DNA from: Bolinopsis microptera
Lineage: Eukaryota; Ctenophora; Tentaculata; Lobata; Bolinopsidae
Assembly (NCBI RefSeq): GCF_026151205.1
Contig: NC_087072.1
Coordinates: forward strand, 9,855,669-9,919,668
DNA length: 64,000 nt
Direction: 5' to 3'
Each line of letters begins with the position of its first letter. The stretch's first letter is position 1. Of the stretch, positions 46,714-60,452 are shown one piece after another. The position numbers and the translations under genes are program-made. The notes beneath the pieces were generated by a model. It searched no databases, was not told where the DNA came from, and was given only the letters and a program-made list of their open reading frames with translations.

Positions 46714-49420
46714 TGGGGGGGGTGTCATGTCCGTCTATGTCCGCCTATGTCCTGTCCTTTTTGGATTCTATGAGACAACGGACGTGTTTTTTGGGACACG
46801 GACGGACACAGACGGACATTGGCGGACTCGGACGGACATTGGCGGACTCGGACGGACATTTGCGGACCCGGACGGACATTGGCGGACTCGGACGGACATT
46901 GGTGGATATTAGCTCAGGAGGAGGAGGACTCAGGAGGAGGACTGAGGAGGACTGAGAAGGAGGAGGACTGAAGAGTACTGAAGAGTACTGAGGAGGATGG
47001 CTGAGGAGGATGGCTGAGGAGGATGACTGAGGAGGATGACTGAGAGGGAGGAGGAGGATCAGGAAGACCCAGGAGGAGGAGGAGGAGGAGGACCCAGAAG
47101 GAGGACCTCGGAGGAGGAGGAGGAGAACTGAGGAGGCAGGATGACTCAGGAGGAGGAGGACTCAGGAGGATGACTGAGGAGGACTGAGGAGGATGGCTGA
47201 GGAGGATGGCTGAGGAGGATGACTGAGAGGGAGGAGGAGGAGGAAGAGGAGGAAGAGGACTGAGGAGGAGGAGAAGGACTGAGGAGGAGAAGGAGGACCC
47301 AGGAGGAGGGGGACCCAGGAGGAGGAGGACCCAGGAGGAGGGGGACCCAGGAGGAGGAGGACCCAGGAGGAGGACCCAGGAAAAGGCCAAAGGAGGAGGA
47401 GGAGGACTGGGGAGGAGGAGGACTGTTGAGGACTGATAAGGAAAACTGAGGACGAGGAGGAGGAGTAGGAGGAGGACTAAGGAGGGGAGGAGGAAGAGGA
47501 CTGGGGAGGATCAGGAAGACCCAGGAGGAGGACCCAGAAGGAGGAGGACCCAGGAGGACCCAGGAGGAGGAGGAGGACTGAGGAGGACTGCGGAGGAGGA
47601 CTGACGATGACTGAGAAGGAGGAGGACTGAGGAGTACTGAGGAGGATGGCTGAGGAGGATGACTGAGTCACTGAGAAGGAGGAGGAGGACTCAGGAGGAG
47701 GACTCAGGAGGAAGAGGAGGAGGAGGACTTAGGAGAAATGAGAAGGAGGACTCAGGAGAACTGAGGAGGAGGAGGAGGACTAAATAGGAGGAGGAGGAGA
47801 AGGAGGGGGACTGGGAGAGGACTGAGGAGGAGGAGGACTGATGAGAAGGATGAGGAGGAGGACTGAGGAGGAGGACTGAGGACCGAGGGGGAAGAGGAGG
47901 AGGATGAAGAGGAGGAGGAGGACTGAGGAGGAGGACTGAGGAGGACTGAGGAGGATGGCTGAGGAGGATGACTGAGAGGGAAGAGGAGGAGGAGGAGGAG
48001 GAGGACTGAGGAGGACTGCGGAGGAGGACTGACGATGACTGAGAAGGAGGAGGACTGAGGAGTACTGAGGAGGATGGCTGAGGAGGATGACTGAGAGGGA
48101 GGAGGAGGAGGACTCAGGAGGAGGACTCAGGAGGAAGAGGAGGAGGAGGACTTAGGAGAAATGAGAAGGAGGACTCAGGAGAACTGAGGAGGAGGAGGAG
48201 GAGGAGGACTAAATAGGGGGAGGAGAAGGAGGGGGACTGGGAGAGGACTGAGGAGGAGGAGGACTGATGAGACTCAGGAGGAGGAGGACTCAGGAGGACT
48301 GAGAAGGAGGACTGACGATGACTGAGAAGGAGGAGGACTGAGGAGTACTGAGGAAGATGGCTGAGGAGGATAGCTGAGGAGGATGGCTGAGGAGGATGAC
48401 TAAGAGGGAGGAGGAGGAGGACTTAGGAGGAGGACTCAGGAGGAAGAGGAGGAGGAGGACTCAGGAGGAGGACTTAGGAGAAATGAGAAGGAGGACTGAG
48501 GAGAACTGAGGAGGAGGAGGAGGAGGAGGAGGACTGAATAGGAGGAGGAGAAGGAGGGGGACTGGGAGAGGACTGAGGAGGAGGAGGACTGATGAGAAGG
48601 ATGCAGATGAGGAGGAGGACTGAGGAGGAGGACTGAGGACCGAGGAGGAAGAGGAGGAGGATGAAGAGGAAGAGGAGGACTGAGGAGGAGGACTGAGGAG
48701 GAGGACTGAGGAGGACTGAGGAGGATGGCTGAGGAAGATGACTGAGAGGGAAGAGGAAGAGGAGGACTGAGGAGGAGGAGGAGGAGGACTGAATAGGAGG
48801 AGGACTGAATAGGAGGAGGAGGAGGGGGACTGGGGGAGGACTGAGGAGGAGGATGGAGGACTGAGGATAAGGATGAGGAGGAGGACTGAGGAGGACTGAG
48901 GACTGAGGAGGAAGAGGAGGAGGATGAAGAAGTGGAGGAGGACCCAGGAGGAGGACTGAGGAGGAAGAGGAGGACTGGGTAGGAGGAGGACTGATGAGGA
49001 GGACTGAGGACGAGGAGGACGAGGAGGAGGAGTAGGAGGAGGACTGAGGAGGGGAGGAGGAAGAGGACTGAGGAAGATCAGGAAGACCCAGGAGGAGGAG
49101 GAAGAGTAGGAGGAGGAAGCATCTAAATGTTATTTCCATTTTTGTCCGTTTTTGTCCGCTCTATTTTTGTCCTTTTTGAAAATATAGGGTACCGAACGGA
49201 CAAAAAACATGATCCCCCTATAACAGCAAAAATTGAACATTTTATTTAGCAATTTAGGTGTCCATTAATGTCCGCTAATGTCCGTCTATGTCCGCCTATG
49301 TCCGTCTATGTCCGCCTATGTCCGCCTATGTCCGCCTATGTCCGCCTATGTCCGCCTATGTCCTGTCCTTTTTGGATTCTATGAGACAAGCGGACATAGA
49401 CGGACGTGACACCCCCCCCA
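46714..49420. mobile_element. 2.7-kb TIR element bordered by TTAA and filled with polypurine satellite
   Basis: The left end reads T plus eight G then TGTCATGTCCGTCTATG (46714 onward). The right end is its reverse complement with one difference over 29 bases (TGTCACGTCC), ending in eight C and A at 49420. TTAA lies outside both ends (46710-46713 and 49421-49424); because A and T flank it, ATTAAT is an equally valid reading. Inside each end are tandem oligomers: ~20-bp units with CGGACATTGGCGGACTCGGA at 46798-46905, and 10-bp TCCGCCTATG units at 49258-49360. A shared block TCCTGTCCTTTTTGGATTCT follows on each side in direct orientation. No transposase is encoded. TTAA targets are used by piggyBac and Kolobok elements; the family was not identified. 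Confidence 0.8.
46912..49105 (+). repeat. GGA-rich polypurine satellite (~2.2 kb)
   Basis: Nearly all plus-strand bases are A or G, built from GAGGAGGAGGACT and GAGGATGGCTGAGGAGGATG words with higher-order repeats. Blocks of several hundred bases recur, for example around 47570-47830 and 47998-48260. Long frames read on the minus strand (Ser/Pro/Leu-rich) are artefacts of stop-poor composition. Confidence 0.95.
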
Positions 49421-49425
49421 TTAAT

Positions 49426-50085
49426 GATGTATTAATTTATACTCTTATATAATAGATTTAAGATAAAGTGCCCTCTTAAAGTTGATATGCCATTAAAATT
49501 GCATTTAAGAACGAAAGAGATAAAAATTAGATTTTGGTTTTAAAAGATAATATAACTGGGTCTCAAGTAAGAATTAAATATAAATTCTAAAATTATCAAA
49601 AGACATAAGGTAAAACCTCAATAGTAGATAGAAGCACTGTGAACCAAGTTCAGCTAAACATGCCCATCTCACAAATTCCAACTTAAATCTACAACTTTTT
49701 ACATGCCCGTACTATATCTATTATACAAGTTATCATCGTGAAATGAGTATTTTTTGAAACTCGCATAATCTGAAACCAAACAATATATTTCTGAACCAAT
49801 CCCATATCATAAATCTGAGCAAACACTTATCACCCACATGTGTGCTTATCGGTAGAATACGATAAGGTATCGTGGTCGAAACTTGAAAACTGAATTGACT
49901 TTAAATCTCCATGATTCATCCAGTTCATATCAGGCTTGTTTCATGTGGGTTCTAACGACAACTCATCATAACAGCTGATGTAAAGTTTACAGAAGTGATC
50001 GGGTCAGACATTCAACCAAACTTTCGACCAATTGTTTTCTTCCGATGAGTACACATCCGGATCAATCCCCTTTAAATACAACCCC
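49426..50085. other. Intergenic stretch after the polypurine element
   Basis: AT-rich, with no recognised feature. It should include the 3' UTR of the kelch gene, transcribed from the minus strand. Confidence 0.35.
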
Positions 50086-53000
50086 TCAAATTTCTGATCG
50101 CCTGACTTTGACAGAGTCTAGTATTTTACTTGGAATGTCAACAATGCACACTCCCACACTACTTCGTCTCATACTCATACTGGCGACTGATATCCACTGT
50201 CCCGCTACGAGGTCGTATCTGAAACAAGCTTTTGTGAGTTTCAAGATATTCAAAAAATAAGGCCATTATCATAATATGTTTTATCATAATATGATACCTA
50301 TGATCATATATTATGGTCATTCGCAGTTATGGTCATTTGCAGTTATCTGAATCCGTGCCGACAATTATTTCAATTTCTACACAGCATAATACTTCGGACA
50401 ATTTGGTACTTTTTCATTATTCTCAGACTCATCTAACGATTCTCAGGAAATGTGAGATTTTAAAATATAAAAAATCAAAGAACAAAGTGCCGGTGGCAAA
50501 GAAAAGTGGCGGTGGAAAAACATACTTTTCGCTGAATCGTATTTCTAAGTAAACTCTAATATAAACCTCCCAGAAAGCTATCCATATTTCCCACATAAAT
50601 TGCTCTATATTAGAAAAGCCCTTCACCACACGATGAAACAACTGTCTCGAGTATATCCATTACATCACCCTCAGCTTCTAACGTTCCATGCTACCATGCT
50701 TACTAAGTTTCAAGCAATAAATCTCTGTCAGCCGTCCCTAATTTCTAAATTAATAATCTTTAGGAGAGCCTGTTTTTACTTGATTCATTATTTCCAAGTG
50801 CAACATGAGCGCAGTATCAATATGACACTGGGGCAGAACTTCTTGCACCTTATTACTTCACTTAGGGTATGAATTGAAGCTGTGATTTGTCAGTGCTATT
50901 TAATGTGGCCTCTAATTTCCAGAATCTCTGACGCAAGTCCCCTTGATAATTTAGTCTTCCAACAGATCTGACGTAAGCATCACATGCATGATTTCATAGA
51001 CGCCCTATTAGAGAACATAATGAAACCAAAAATAAAACTAAAAGTGCAAACATCTGTGAATTGAGAAAATAAAGGAAAAAAACTAACTTTTCGACTGTAT
51101 TGAGAGAGCTGCATCCGTCGTTCCCGCCCACAGCGTAGAGCGCGCCGTCCACCACAGCAATATCAACTGCACTGCGAGACGTGTGCATTGGCTCCAACCA
51201 CCTCCACTTTCCTTCTCGAGTATCGTATCTGAAAAAAGGAGGAGTAAAAAAATCCACCTTAAATAAATGAATAATGAGGGTTACACCTGATACATTTCAT
51301 ATTATAAATAAGTGATAACAAACTAAGCAATCAAAACATCATGTTTTAAACAAACCTCTCCACAGAACTGAGACTAGTACAGCCATCATTACCTCCCACC
51401 ACATACACACATGAGTCGAGTGCTATAACACCGGCACCTGAGCGCTGGGAGTGCATCTGATTCACTGTATACCTGAGATATATACAGTCGTTAGTTTTTA
51501 GAATATACAGTCGTAAGCTTTAAGAATATATCTAATGAGCTGTAAATTATTTAACTGTGAAGCAAGATTACATCCCAGCTGCGCTGCAGTGTCAGGGGTT
51601 TAAGGGTCCCTGGGTTGGAGCCAGATAGATAGATGCCTATAGAGTTAGAATAATTTCGGAAATCCTTACCATTTTTCCCTGTCTGGATGGAACATTTCCA
51701 CAGTACTAAGATGAGAAGTTCCGTCAAAGCCGCCCACTGCGTAGATCTGCTTATCAGAGGTGACTGCGCGTACGTAGCGCCGCTTTGTTGTCATTACTGG
51801 TGCCGCCATCCACACCTGACAGAACTTAGGTTCAGTTTGGTTTTCAGTGTAACTCAGCGAATAAATTATATATCCTGAACCGTTATCTGTTTATATGTCC
51901 ATATTTTTAATGTGAGATAATAAATAAATACCAAATAATGGATATGTAATTTATCATATCATATTCTGGATGTGACTAATTTAATTCCACTCTTGCTAAA
52001 GTTGAGCACCTTTTGGAAAACCGTCCAACGGCAATATTAGATGATTATGGCGATGCCCACCATTCGATCTCAAACTTTTCAAAAGTATTCTAACTTTATT
52101 TTCAACAATTTGTCGAACATTCAGAGTTCTCCTCTCTTGTAGTTAAAACACTAATCAGAGAGGAGTAAACTACAACAATTCATTAGCATGATCTATATAT
52201 TCTCCCTGGAACAATCTTATATATATAGTAACTCAATGAGGTTGTCTCATTAGCCAAGGGGGAAGGATGAGAGGGTAAACTAGAGACTCAAGAGAGGACA
52301 AAGGATGTAGCTTACACATTATGGCGGCCTCTATTACCTCTCGTATGCAGATAGCAGGCACCGGCGATGGTGATCTATTGTTAGTTTGTTAAATTATAAT
52401 GATCCATGTTCCCGCACAAACTCGGGGTATGGATAGAGCTCCTCTTTTTCACGTACGAGTTACACTAACAATAACACGTTCTAGCACACACACCATTACA
52501 CGGACATGCTAGCTACCATATCAATATCCACTACCCTCTCTACTTCTAGATATAATTATAATAACTCACATACAGACTCTATGCTATTAGTGCTGCTACA
52601 GTCAGACTATGAGACTGTAGCACTGTGCTATTATTACTGCTAAAGTCAGTTGTAGCACTGTGCTATTATTGCTGCTAAAGTCAGTTGTAGCACTGTGCTA
52701 TTATTGCTGCTAAAGTCAGTTGTAGCACTGTGCTATTATTGCTGCTAAAGTCAGTTGTAGCACTGTGCTATTATTGCTGCTAAAGTCAGTTGTAGCACTG
52801 TGCTATTATTGCTGCTAAAGTCAGTTGTAGCACTGTGCTATTATTGCTGCTAAAGTCAGTTGTAGCACTGTGTTATTATTGCTGCTAAAGTCAGTTGTAG
52901 CACTGTGCTATTATTGCTGCTAAAGTCAGTTGTAGCACTGTGCTATTATTGCTGCTAAAGTCAGTTGTAGCACTGTGCTATTATTGCTGCTAAAGTCAGT

Positions 53001-56000
53001 TGTAGCACTGTGTTATTATTGCTGCTAAAGTCAGTTGTAGCACTGTGCTATTATTGCTGCTAAAGTCAGTTGTAGCACTGTGCTATTATTGCTGCTAAAG
53101 TCAGTTGTAGCACTGTGCTATTATTGCTGCTAAAGTCAGTTGTAGCACTGTGCTATTATTGCTGCTAAAGTCAGTTGTAGCACTGTGCTATTATTGCTGC
53201 TAAAGTCAGTTGTAGCACTGTGCTATTATTGCTGCTAAAGTCAGTTGTAGCACTGTGCTATTATTGCTGCTAAAGTCAGTTGTAGCACTGTGCTATTATT
53301 GCTGCTAAAGTCAGTTGTAGCACTGTGCTATTACACAGACTGTTTGCGCTCCAGTGTGTAACTCACTTCTGCTGCAGCTCTAATGTTATACACTGGACAC
53401 ACTGAGACGCAAAGTCCAATGAGTTTTAAAATAATATCTAGCTTGTATTGTACTGGTAACATAAAATTATCAGTATCAGCCGCAAGCCAGCAGCTGCATG
53501 CTCTCTGAAACCAGCGGTGCGGCTAATGGAGATACACATAATCTATTATTGGGGCTCTAGAAGTATTGGCTTATTGAACCGCTAAAATCAGGGTCTGGAC
53601 TCACTAGACATAATCACTCGCAAGAGACTTGATACGAGGAGGTTGGGGCCTAATCCTCCGTTAGAGGATGCTGATGCTAACAGAATATTTTCACAAAACA
53701 CGCGAGCACACGTGATAATGGATATCATGTTGAGTGTTGACGCTGCTGCTGGGATGATATCTTGATCTGCGCTGGTAGTTATAGTCGAGTAACCATCGTA
53801 TCTCATTACACTTCATGATGAGTTCACACAGGGACATTACCACTGTGATTACAGTTCACTACATTACACTACTTAAATCATACGGGTAATAAGATCAACA
53901 TGGCCCCAGGACCAGGGAGGGAGAGTACATGGTCAGATGCGCTCACTGGTTTACAAGCGGCTGGTTTGTGCGTCATTGGTGGTGCAGTGGTGCAATCATT
54001 GTTGATTGTACAAATGCAGGTCTCTTTGGATAGCATTAAATTTCATTCTGTTTAAGAGGGCAATAATCGAGTTGTGTTCAAAATTGCCTCGAGATTAGGG
54101 AATTACAAATGAAATAATACATAGTGATAAATATCGATACTGATAAGACGGAATTGAAGACCATCATATCACCAACTTGTAAGCTGATAGGATAATTTCT
54201 GTGCCCACTGAAAAGCTGCACAGATGAGCGGGTGAATTTGAATTATGAGCTACCTTAATACCGTGTGGTTTAAACAGTGCAGTGAAAACAAGTTATGTTT
54301 AACAGTACACGTGCTGTAAAAGGCAATAAGGTGAATTGAGTAGTGTAATAACAAGATAATATTAACAGTTTATGTTTAAAGAACAGGGCTGTTATAGGAT
54401 TATGTGGCAATGTCAATATAAAGAGAAGAAACTTCTAATAAACCTACCTAATGCTAATATACAGACTGGCTAAAGAATGTAAAATGAAGCGACAAATAGC
54501 AAAAAATGTAGCAAAAAGGAACCCACCTCCATATAAGGATCGTATCTCTCCATGTAGTCCAGACAAGTGTATCCATCATATCCTCCCAAAGCGTACATTA
54601 TACCATCCAGCTCTGTTATCCCTACACAACTCCTCCTGATTGTCATGGAGGGGGCTGCTGTCCACTCGTTCACCTGAAATGGAACCGTCGTCAGTAAAAT
54701 ACAAACACACAGTTTTTATTGTTGATGTGAACACATTGCGTTCACATTTAAGAAAACGGTCAACCAAACTTCTTAAATTTCATTTTATATGGGGTATTTT
54801 TCCAACAGTGTCCATTTTATGTGCCCAGTCCCTTCCATTCTATCAATTCTGAAACTAATCTAATCTTATGGTGCTTATGTATGTAACTTCTTTTAGTCCT
54901 CTTGTTCTGATCCGTAACTTAAATCTGCTTTTGTGTTTTTTGTTGCTGTGTACGTGTTTTTATGCATGTATTTATTTTCTCAAGCTCGTTTCTTCGCATG
55001 TTTTATCGAGACAAGCATGACAAGTGGCAGCTCAGTTCCTATTTTGAAACAGTAGTAAAAAAACAGCTAGTTCACATCTTTGGCACGCCGACTATCAATT
55101 ATGTATCATCACGTTTTTCAGATCTGATCATGCAGATTGATCGATAAAATATAGTTTTGTCCAATTACTTTTAAAACTTTTCGATCGATACACATGTTAA
55201 GTTTTGAAGAGCTCAAACAATATGTCAGGATGCAACTGCCATGTATTTATTCGCTTTCAACTAACGTACAAATACATGCATAATTTTAAGGAAGCTTCTA
55301 GAATGATTGTTGGTCACTTCACTGAAAGACTTTGATCTTACACTTTACTATTAGATAAACATTATTAAGTTCCAGATAATAATGATGAATGAGAACAACA
55401 AGCATTATATGTAATGAAGGTCGTGTAGAGATATTTATATTAATTACAGCGTTGGCACACGCTGCGTTCTAAATATTATATGGGTAAGATTTTAGGACAA
55501 TTTCAACAAATCATTCGTGATATTGTGATTCTTTGTAAGATTTACGAGTAAAATGACTTGTTTTATTGTGTTTTAGAAAAAAATAGGAAGGATAAGATCC
55601 TGATTCTGGCAGGTCTGCAAAATTCTATTTCCTTGTAATTCTTGCAAATTCTATTTCCTTGTACCACTCATTCTTCTTTAACGTTAATCGAATCTGGTGA
55701 TGACTCTAATAGAATTAGGAATATGTACATGACCCATCAGGATAAGAGTTTTTCAGAATTGGTTGTAAAGAGACTAACGAGCTTGAACATGAAATCTTGT
55801 TATTTGATCAATAATCAGTTTAGAAAGGAAATCTAGACGATCTGAAAGCACATACAAAAGCTGAATTTGATTCATTCATCACTTAGTCTTATCCTGTAAA
55901 GTGTAATTTTATTTCGTGAAAGTTTTCGGTCATCGACCTAAAACTTCCTACACAAACAATGAACATCACCTTATTATAGTTTGGAAACTTCCTGAATCTA

Positions 56001-59000
56001 TAAATACGCTCAAGTTGATTAAAGAAGCCATGACCCAAGAGTCCAGACCACCTTTGACGTGATAGCCATTACCAACCAGGCCGAACTGATTACAGATCCA
56101 TTATTTGATGGGATAAATCAATTTAATTGTAATTAGAAGCTGTGCCATATGATCTGTACCACGGACCTGGTGTTTACCACCGGCCCATAATCTAATCAAC
56201 TAATCGTAATCCTCGACAAAACAGACACCTTCACAACAATGTATCCGACTAAAGATGTTATATAGCAGAGTCTTGTGACTCATACTCACGGAAGGGTTGT
56301 ATTTTTCCATGGAGAGAAGGTGGATAGCTCCGTCGTAGCCTCCAGTTGAGTACACAAATCCGTCAAGTTCCAGGACACCCGCACGTGCGCGCGGCGTGGA
56401 CATCTGCGAAACACGATACCACGTGTCGTCAGTTATAGAGTAACACTCACACTCACAGTGTGTTGTGAATTGGGATCCTCCACCAATAGCCATCATTGTG
56501 GGTATGTGATCTGGTTTCTTTCTTGCTATCGTTCCTGGGAGAGTATAATATTAATGTGAACTGTTTGTTTTTCTAAACTTTTAATTGAATGAGCTAACAA
56601 AATAAGTTCTCACAAAGACTTTTTAAAAGGACACCCAGATAAATCACTCTAAACGCCCCTCATCTTATTACAGCGTTACTAAATCAGTTGGCAAATGCAT
56701 TCAGACTCTCAGCACATTAAATCACACTCTAAATTTAAAACCAAAATCGAATTTTCCTTATTTCACCCCCGGTGAGTAAAGCATATTCATGATTAAAAAC
56801 AACAAACCTAATCGACTACTTACAGTCCACCGGAGTAAAAACAAACTGGAAAATCACAAACTTTTAAAGACCTTAAACAAAGTTAAAAGCTCACCAAAAT
56901 GTTGCATGGAGCTCCGATGTCTAGGTTGCATCTGATACCTCATAGCCTGCATCAGCAAGTCTTTAATCTTTACGTCCACGATATCTCCGATAGCTTCCAG
57001 CACTTCTCCCAGGAGGACTGAGGAGGGAAGGAGGGAGAGCTTAACGTAACTCAAAACATCTGCTAGGTTACTAACTCTTTTTATAGGGTCCTTGTTGTAC
57101 CACTTCATAGCTGCTTCAAACAAAACTCGTTCACTTGCCACGTTCAGTTTATCCATTGACAGGAACTGGAAAAGGAAATGATGGTTAAAAATACTCGATG
57201 ATTTAGCTAAATATTAGTAAAACAAGTCTAAGAATTTGTCTCACCATCATTGTCTGTAATGTGGCCTGCCTGGATAAAAATATTTTCATAAAACATACTC
57301 ATTACCCCACATTGGTTACAATATTTTTGTTATTTTAACTTTAATACCTCTATAATACTGCCAGCAGGAAGTTGTACGAACTCATCTCCCTTCATACACA
57401 CTTCATAGAAGTTCCTCTGAATGAACCGCCTCGCTGTGGCTAGTAACGATTCACAGTGGTGTTTGTCTGAAAAATAATATAGAATTATTATTAACTACAT
57501 GAAAAGCAACCTGAGAAATTTTTGAAAATGACGATAATGATATGCATGGATAGACCTTATATTGTTCTACGTCATAAAACTCATTAATTTACAATAACTC
57601 TGGCGTCGTTATTGACCAACAACGTGTTTAAAAAAACGCAAAAGAAATAAGATGAAATAATGTCCTTCGTACCAGCAAAGAGGTAAAATCCGAGACAGTT
57701 TGATATAGAGAGATGTTGTTCGAGGAACACGCCACACTGGTCCACTACATAGTCTAATTGTAACATCCTGGCTGCTGGTAACAACTCCTGTACGTTCTCC
57801 TCACAGATCGTCACCTGAGCAGATACAAGGGTTACTTGGGAGTACAGTAGGGTTTGTGGTTATTCAGGATAAACTTTTGAAAAGGAGTTGACTAACACAG
57901 AGTTAATATAAGTATAATCATACGCAGTTTTGGATCAGTAAGCGAATTCTGGTTCAATTTTTTTGAGGAATCAAGTAATAACCTCATCCAATGCCAAATC
58001 CATGGCCAAATCCATAGTCGTGCACCTCCAGAAATATATGAGTTTAAATTATAAGTAGGATTCGCAGAAAATAGAGCAATCATGTGCTAGAACGATACTC
58101 AAAAACTCGAAGAATGCAGATTGCAACAGGTAACGTCGTTAAGTACAAATGACCGCTACCCAAGCTTGGTATGTGCCTTGGATCGTCCAGTGGGGACATG
58201 ATTTGCATAATGTAATCACCAACTATTTACCATAATTTCTACTTGCTGTTGTAGTGAGTTACACCTTCAAGTACAGAACATTATATCATTAGCCAGGCCC
58301 GCTATGTCTCTATAATAGGACAGTGAGAGTGAACAGTGAACAACACCACAATAAGATAACAACAAAACAATACCTTGTTTGAGTAAGCGTAGTCTATAAG
58401 AGCCTCCACGGCACCAGCATCAACATCGTACAAAGAGACCTTGTCCTGCTTACTCTCTGCTAAGTTACTGGTGAACATGGCCCGGAAGTAGGGGGAACAT
58501 GAGGATAGCACTATTCTGTGCGCCTGAAATGATATCGTCAGATCTTGATAATTAACGAATAATGTTATAAATGTTCATAGTCAATCACATAGTCTTGCTA
58601 TTGCTTTAAGGTTTGTTAAAAAAAGTCAACTAGTTCATAAACGGTCCTAAGTTTGCTAAAGTATGCTGAACAGTAATAAGTAACTCACCTCAATCTCTTT
58701 ATCTCCAACTACAATGGTAATGTCACAGAAGAACTTCTTTTCACGGAAGTATTGCATTTCGTCCAACATCTTGCTAGCTTCACTGTCGCTGTGATAGTCT
58801 ATACTACTGGAGTTGTGACGAGGTGAAGTTGATCCAAATGAAGCACTTCTCTTTCTACGGGTCCGCTTGCCACTGCAGACTGAACGGACCGGACTGGTGT
58901 CTGATCTTTCTGATTCAAAGTCGGATCTGAAGAATTCTTCTGAAATTAGAGACTTGTTACCTCTTTCAGAATCCAACGACTTACTCAACCAACTATTCAA

Positions 59001-60452
59001 CTACTACGTACCTGTAGGCAGCTACATAATATGACTTTAAGTGCAGCTGAAACGTAATTTTTGATCCATTGTTTTCGTTTTGGAGTTAGCTCGTTATAAA
59101 ATTTGAGGTTATTTTATTTTAAATACACGTTATGCTTATCGTTTTATTATATACTAGTGTAACCCGGCCTTCGGCCGGGATTTCACTGCCGCAGTTAAAA
59201 AGGGTAGGAGCATTTACCCGTTGAGTCAGAACCCGCATTAGGTGAGCAATTCTATTCGGAGTGCCCTCACGTATCCAATGGTATCTTAAACAATAGTAAT
59301 AGTATCTTAAACAATAATCAATAGAAATTAACCCTTAACACCACACCCGCCTATCATATTTGTGAACACGCATAACATTGTCGTATGAAAGTATGAACTC
59401 TCTCTCTCTGCAGTCCAAACAGTTCCCCCTCCCCTAATAAGATTATAGTATAGACAGCGAATCTTACCCGGGTAACTCAATTACACTAATTATGCAGCTA
59501 CATATATATATATGCGAGCCCCGTAACTCTTACCGTTCTGCTCAAGCCATTTTATGTAACATTTGTGGTACAAAACCATCAATTAAACCACCTACCAACG
59601 ACCGATTTAAAAAACCTTTATCATTTAACTTCGTCAGAGTTTTGTCGGCACTTTACCGAAAAAATCAGTCCCGCAACTCTTACCGTTTTCTTGATTAAGC
59701 CGCTCGGAAATTACAAACAGACAGACAGACACACATTCTGGGATTATTAGTTAGATTATAATCTCATGATCATGCAGACTATTAATGTAATAGTGCCAGT
59801 CGGATAAACTTGCTCAACGTATTTGGTTTTCAATAACTGCAGAGTACAGACCAATAAATAATCTTAATTTGTTTACTGCAACTGGATCGTACGGGATGCA
59901 TTAATAACATGAAATTAAGCTGAGGTATAAAATCCCACACGAACCCCTCAGTCCACACAAACTAAAATGAGAAGTATTTATTATGTATGTTAGTATGTAC
60001 ATACCAAATATAAACAGACCAAGCACGAATAATTTTGTTGAGATATTTGAAACAAGTAAAGAAGGAAGACTAATTACTTGACTATCAGAAAGGCTGAATG
60101 TTAAATGCACATGACGGTATAGGGGTCAGAAGCTTCAACGATAATCTTCCTACAATAATACAGGGCACTTAGTACATGATACATGTCAACCTTTGTATTG
60201 GAATTTAACTGATTATTGAAAGATTTGGCGAAATAATTTAGATAATAAGCTCTCCACAAATTTAATTTTAAACAGTTGTAACTTGTATTTACCAGGAGGG
60301 TCAGGTGATAGATTAGATAAGGTGAGGGTTTCTGATAAGTTGTCAAGAGTTTCCTCGAGCTCGTCCAAACCAGAGTCAATAGGCTCTATGTGATCAACCA
60401 ATTCAGGAGATGACCTCAGAGACGAAGGTCGATCATATGACCTGCCAAACAT
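50086..60452 (-). CDS. KLHL17/KLHL20-like BTB-BACK-kelch protein, 12 coding exons
   Basis: Probable substrate adaptor of a CUL3 ubiquitin ligase. Minus-strand exons: 60452-60293, 58939-58689, 58523-58374, 57817-57673, 57466-57348, 57165-56895, 56534-56290, 54673-54527, 51815-51670, 51472-51356, 51228-51088, 50218-50086. All are GT-AG and all phases join, giving 674 residues. Exon 1 and half of exon 2 encode a Ser-rich, probably disordered N-terminus. BTB starts near residue 115 (FFCDITIVVGDKEIEAHRIV, then SCSPYFRAMFTSN). BACK spans exons 4-6 (EENVQELLPAARMLQLD, FADKHHCESLLATA, FYEVCMKGDEFVQLP). Six kelch repeats follow, each with a GG pair and distal W (GGYDG, GGFDG, GGNDG). Repeats 3-6 resemble human KLHL17/KLHL20 in order (KRRYVRAVT, GAGVIALDSCVYVVGGNDG, ALYAVGGNDGCSSLNTVEKY, RRSSVGVCI). 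ATG 60452 is the first in frame after a stop; a 5' UTR exon may exist. Confidence 0.9.
52610..53335. repeat. 35-bp minisatellite in a kelch-gene intron
   Basis: About 20 head-to-tail copies of a 35-bp unit (contains AAAGTCAGTTGTAGCACTGT) in the intron between exons 54673-54527 and 51815-51670. Copies are almost identical; two share the same C-to-T change (TGTTATTATT), so the array shows recent homogenisation. Confidence 0.95.
59147..59756. mobile_element. Probable short interspersed or MITE-like element in kelch intron 1
   Basis: Starts with a CCGGCCTTCGGCCGGG palindrome (59163-59178) preceded by ACTAGTGTAAC, and ends with (CAGA)n then CTGGGATTATTAGTTAGATT. The composition differs from the surrounding intron, and an internal phrase recurs (CGTAACTCTTACCG at 59521 and CGCAACTCTTACCG at 59671). 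No frame is convincing. The assignment as a mobile element rests on structure only. Confidence 0.4.

Noticed and set aside
46914-49139. Long minus-strand frames rich in Ser, Pro and Leu in the polypurine array
   Set aside because: They follow from a stop-poor pyrimidine-only strand, change frame with the repeats, and have no start context or domain.
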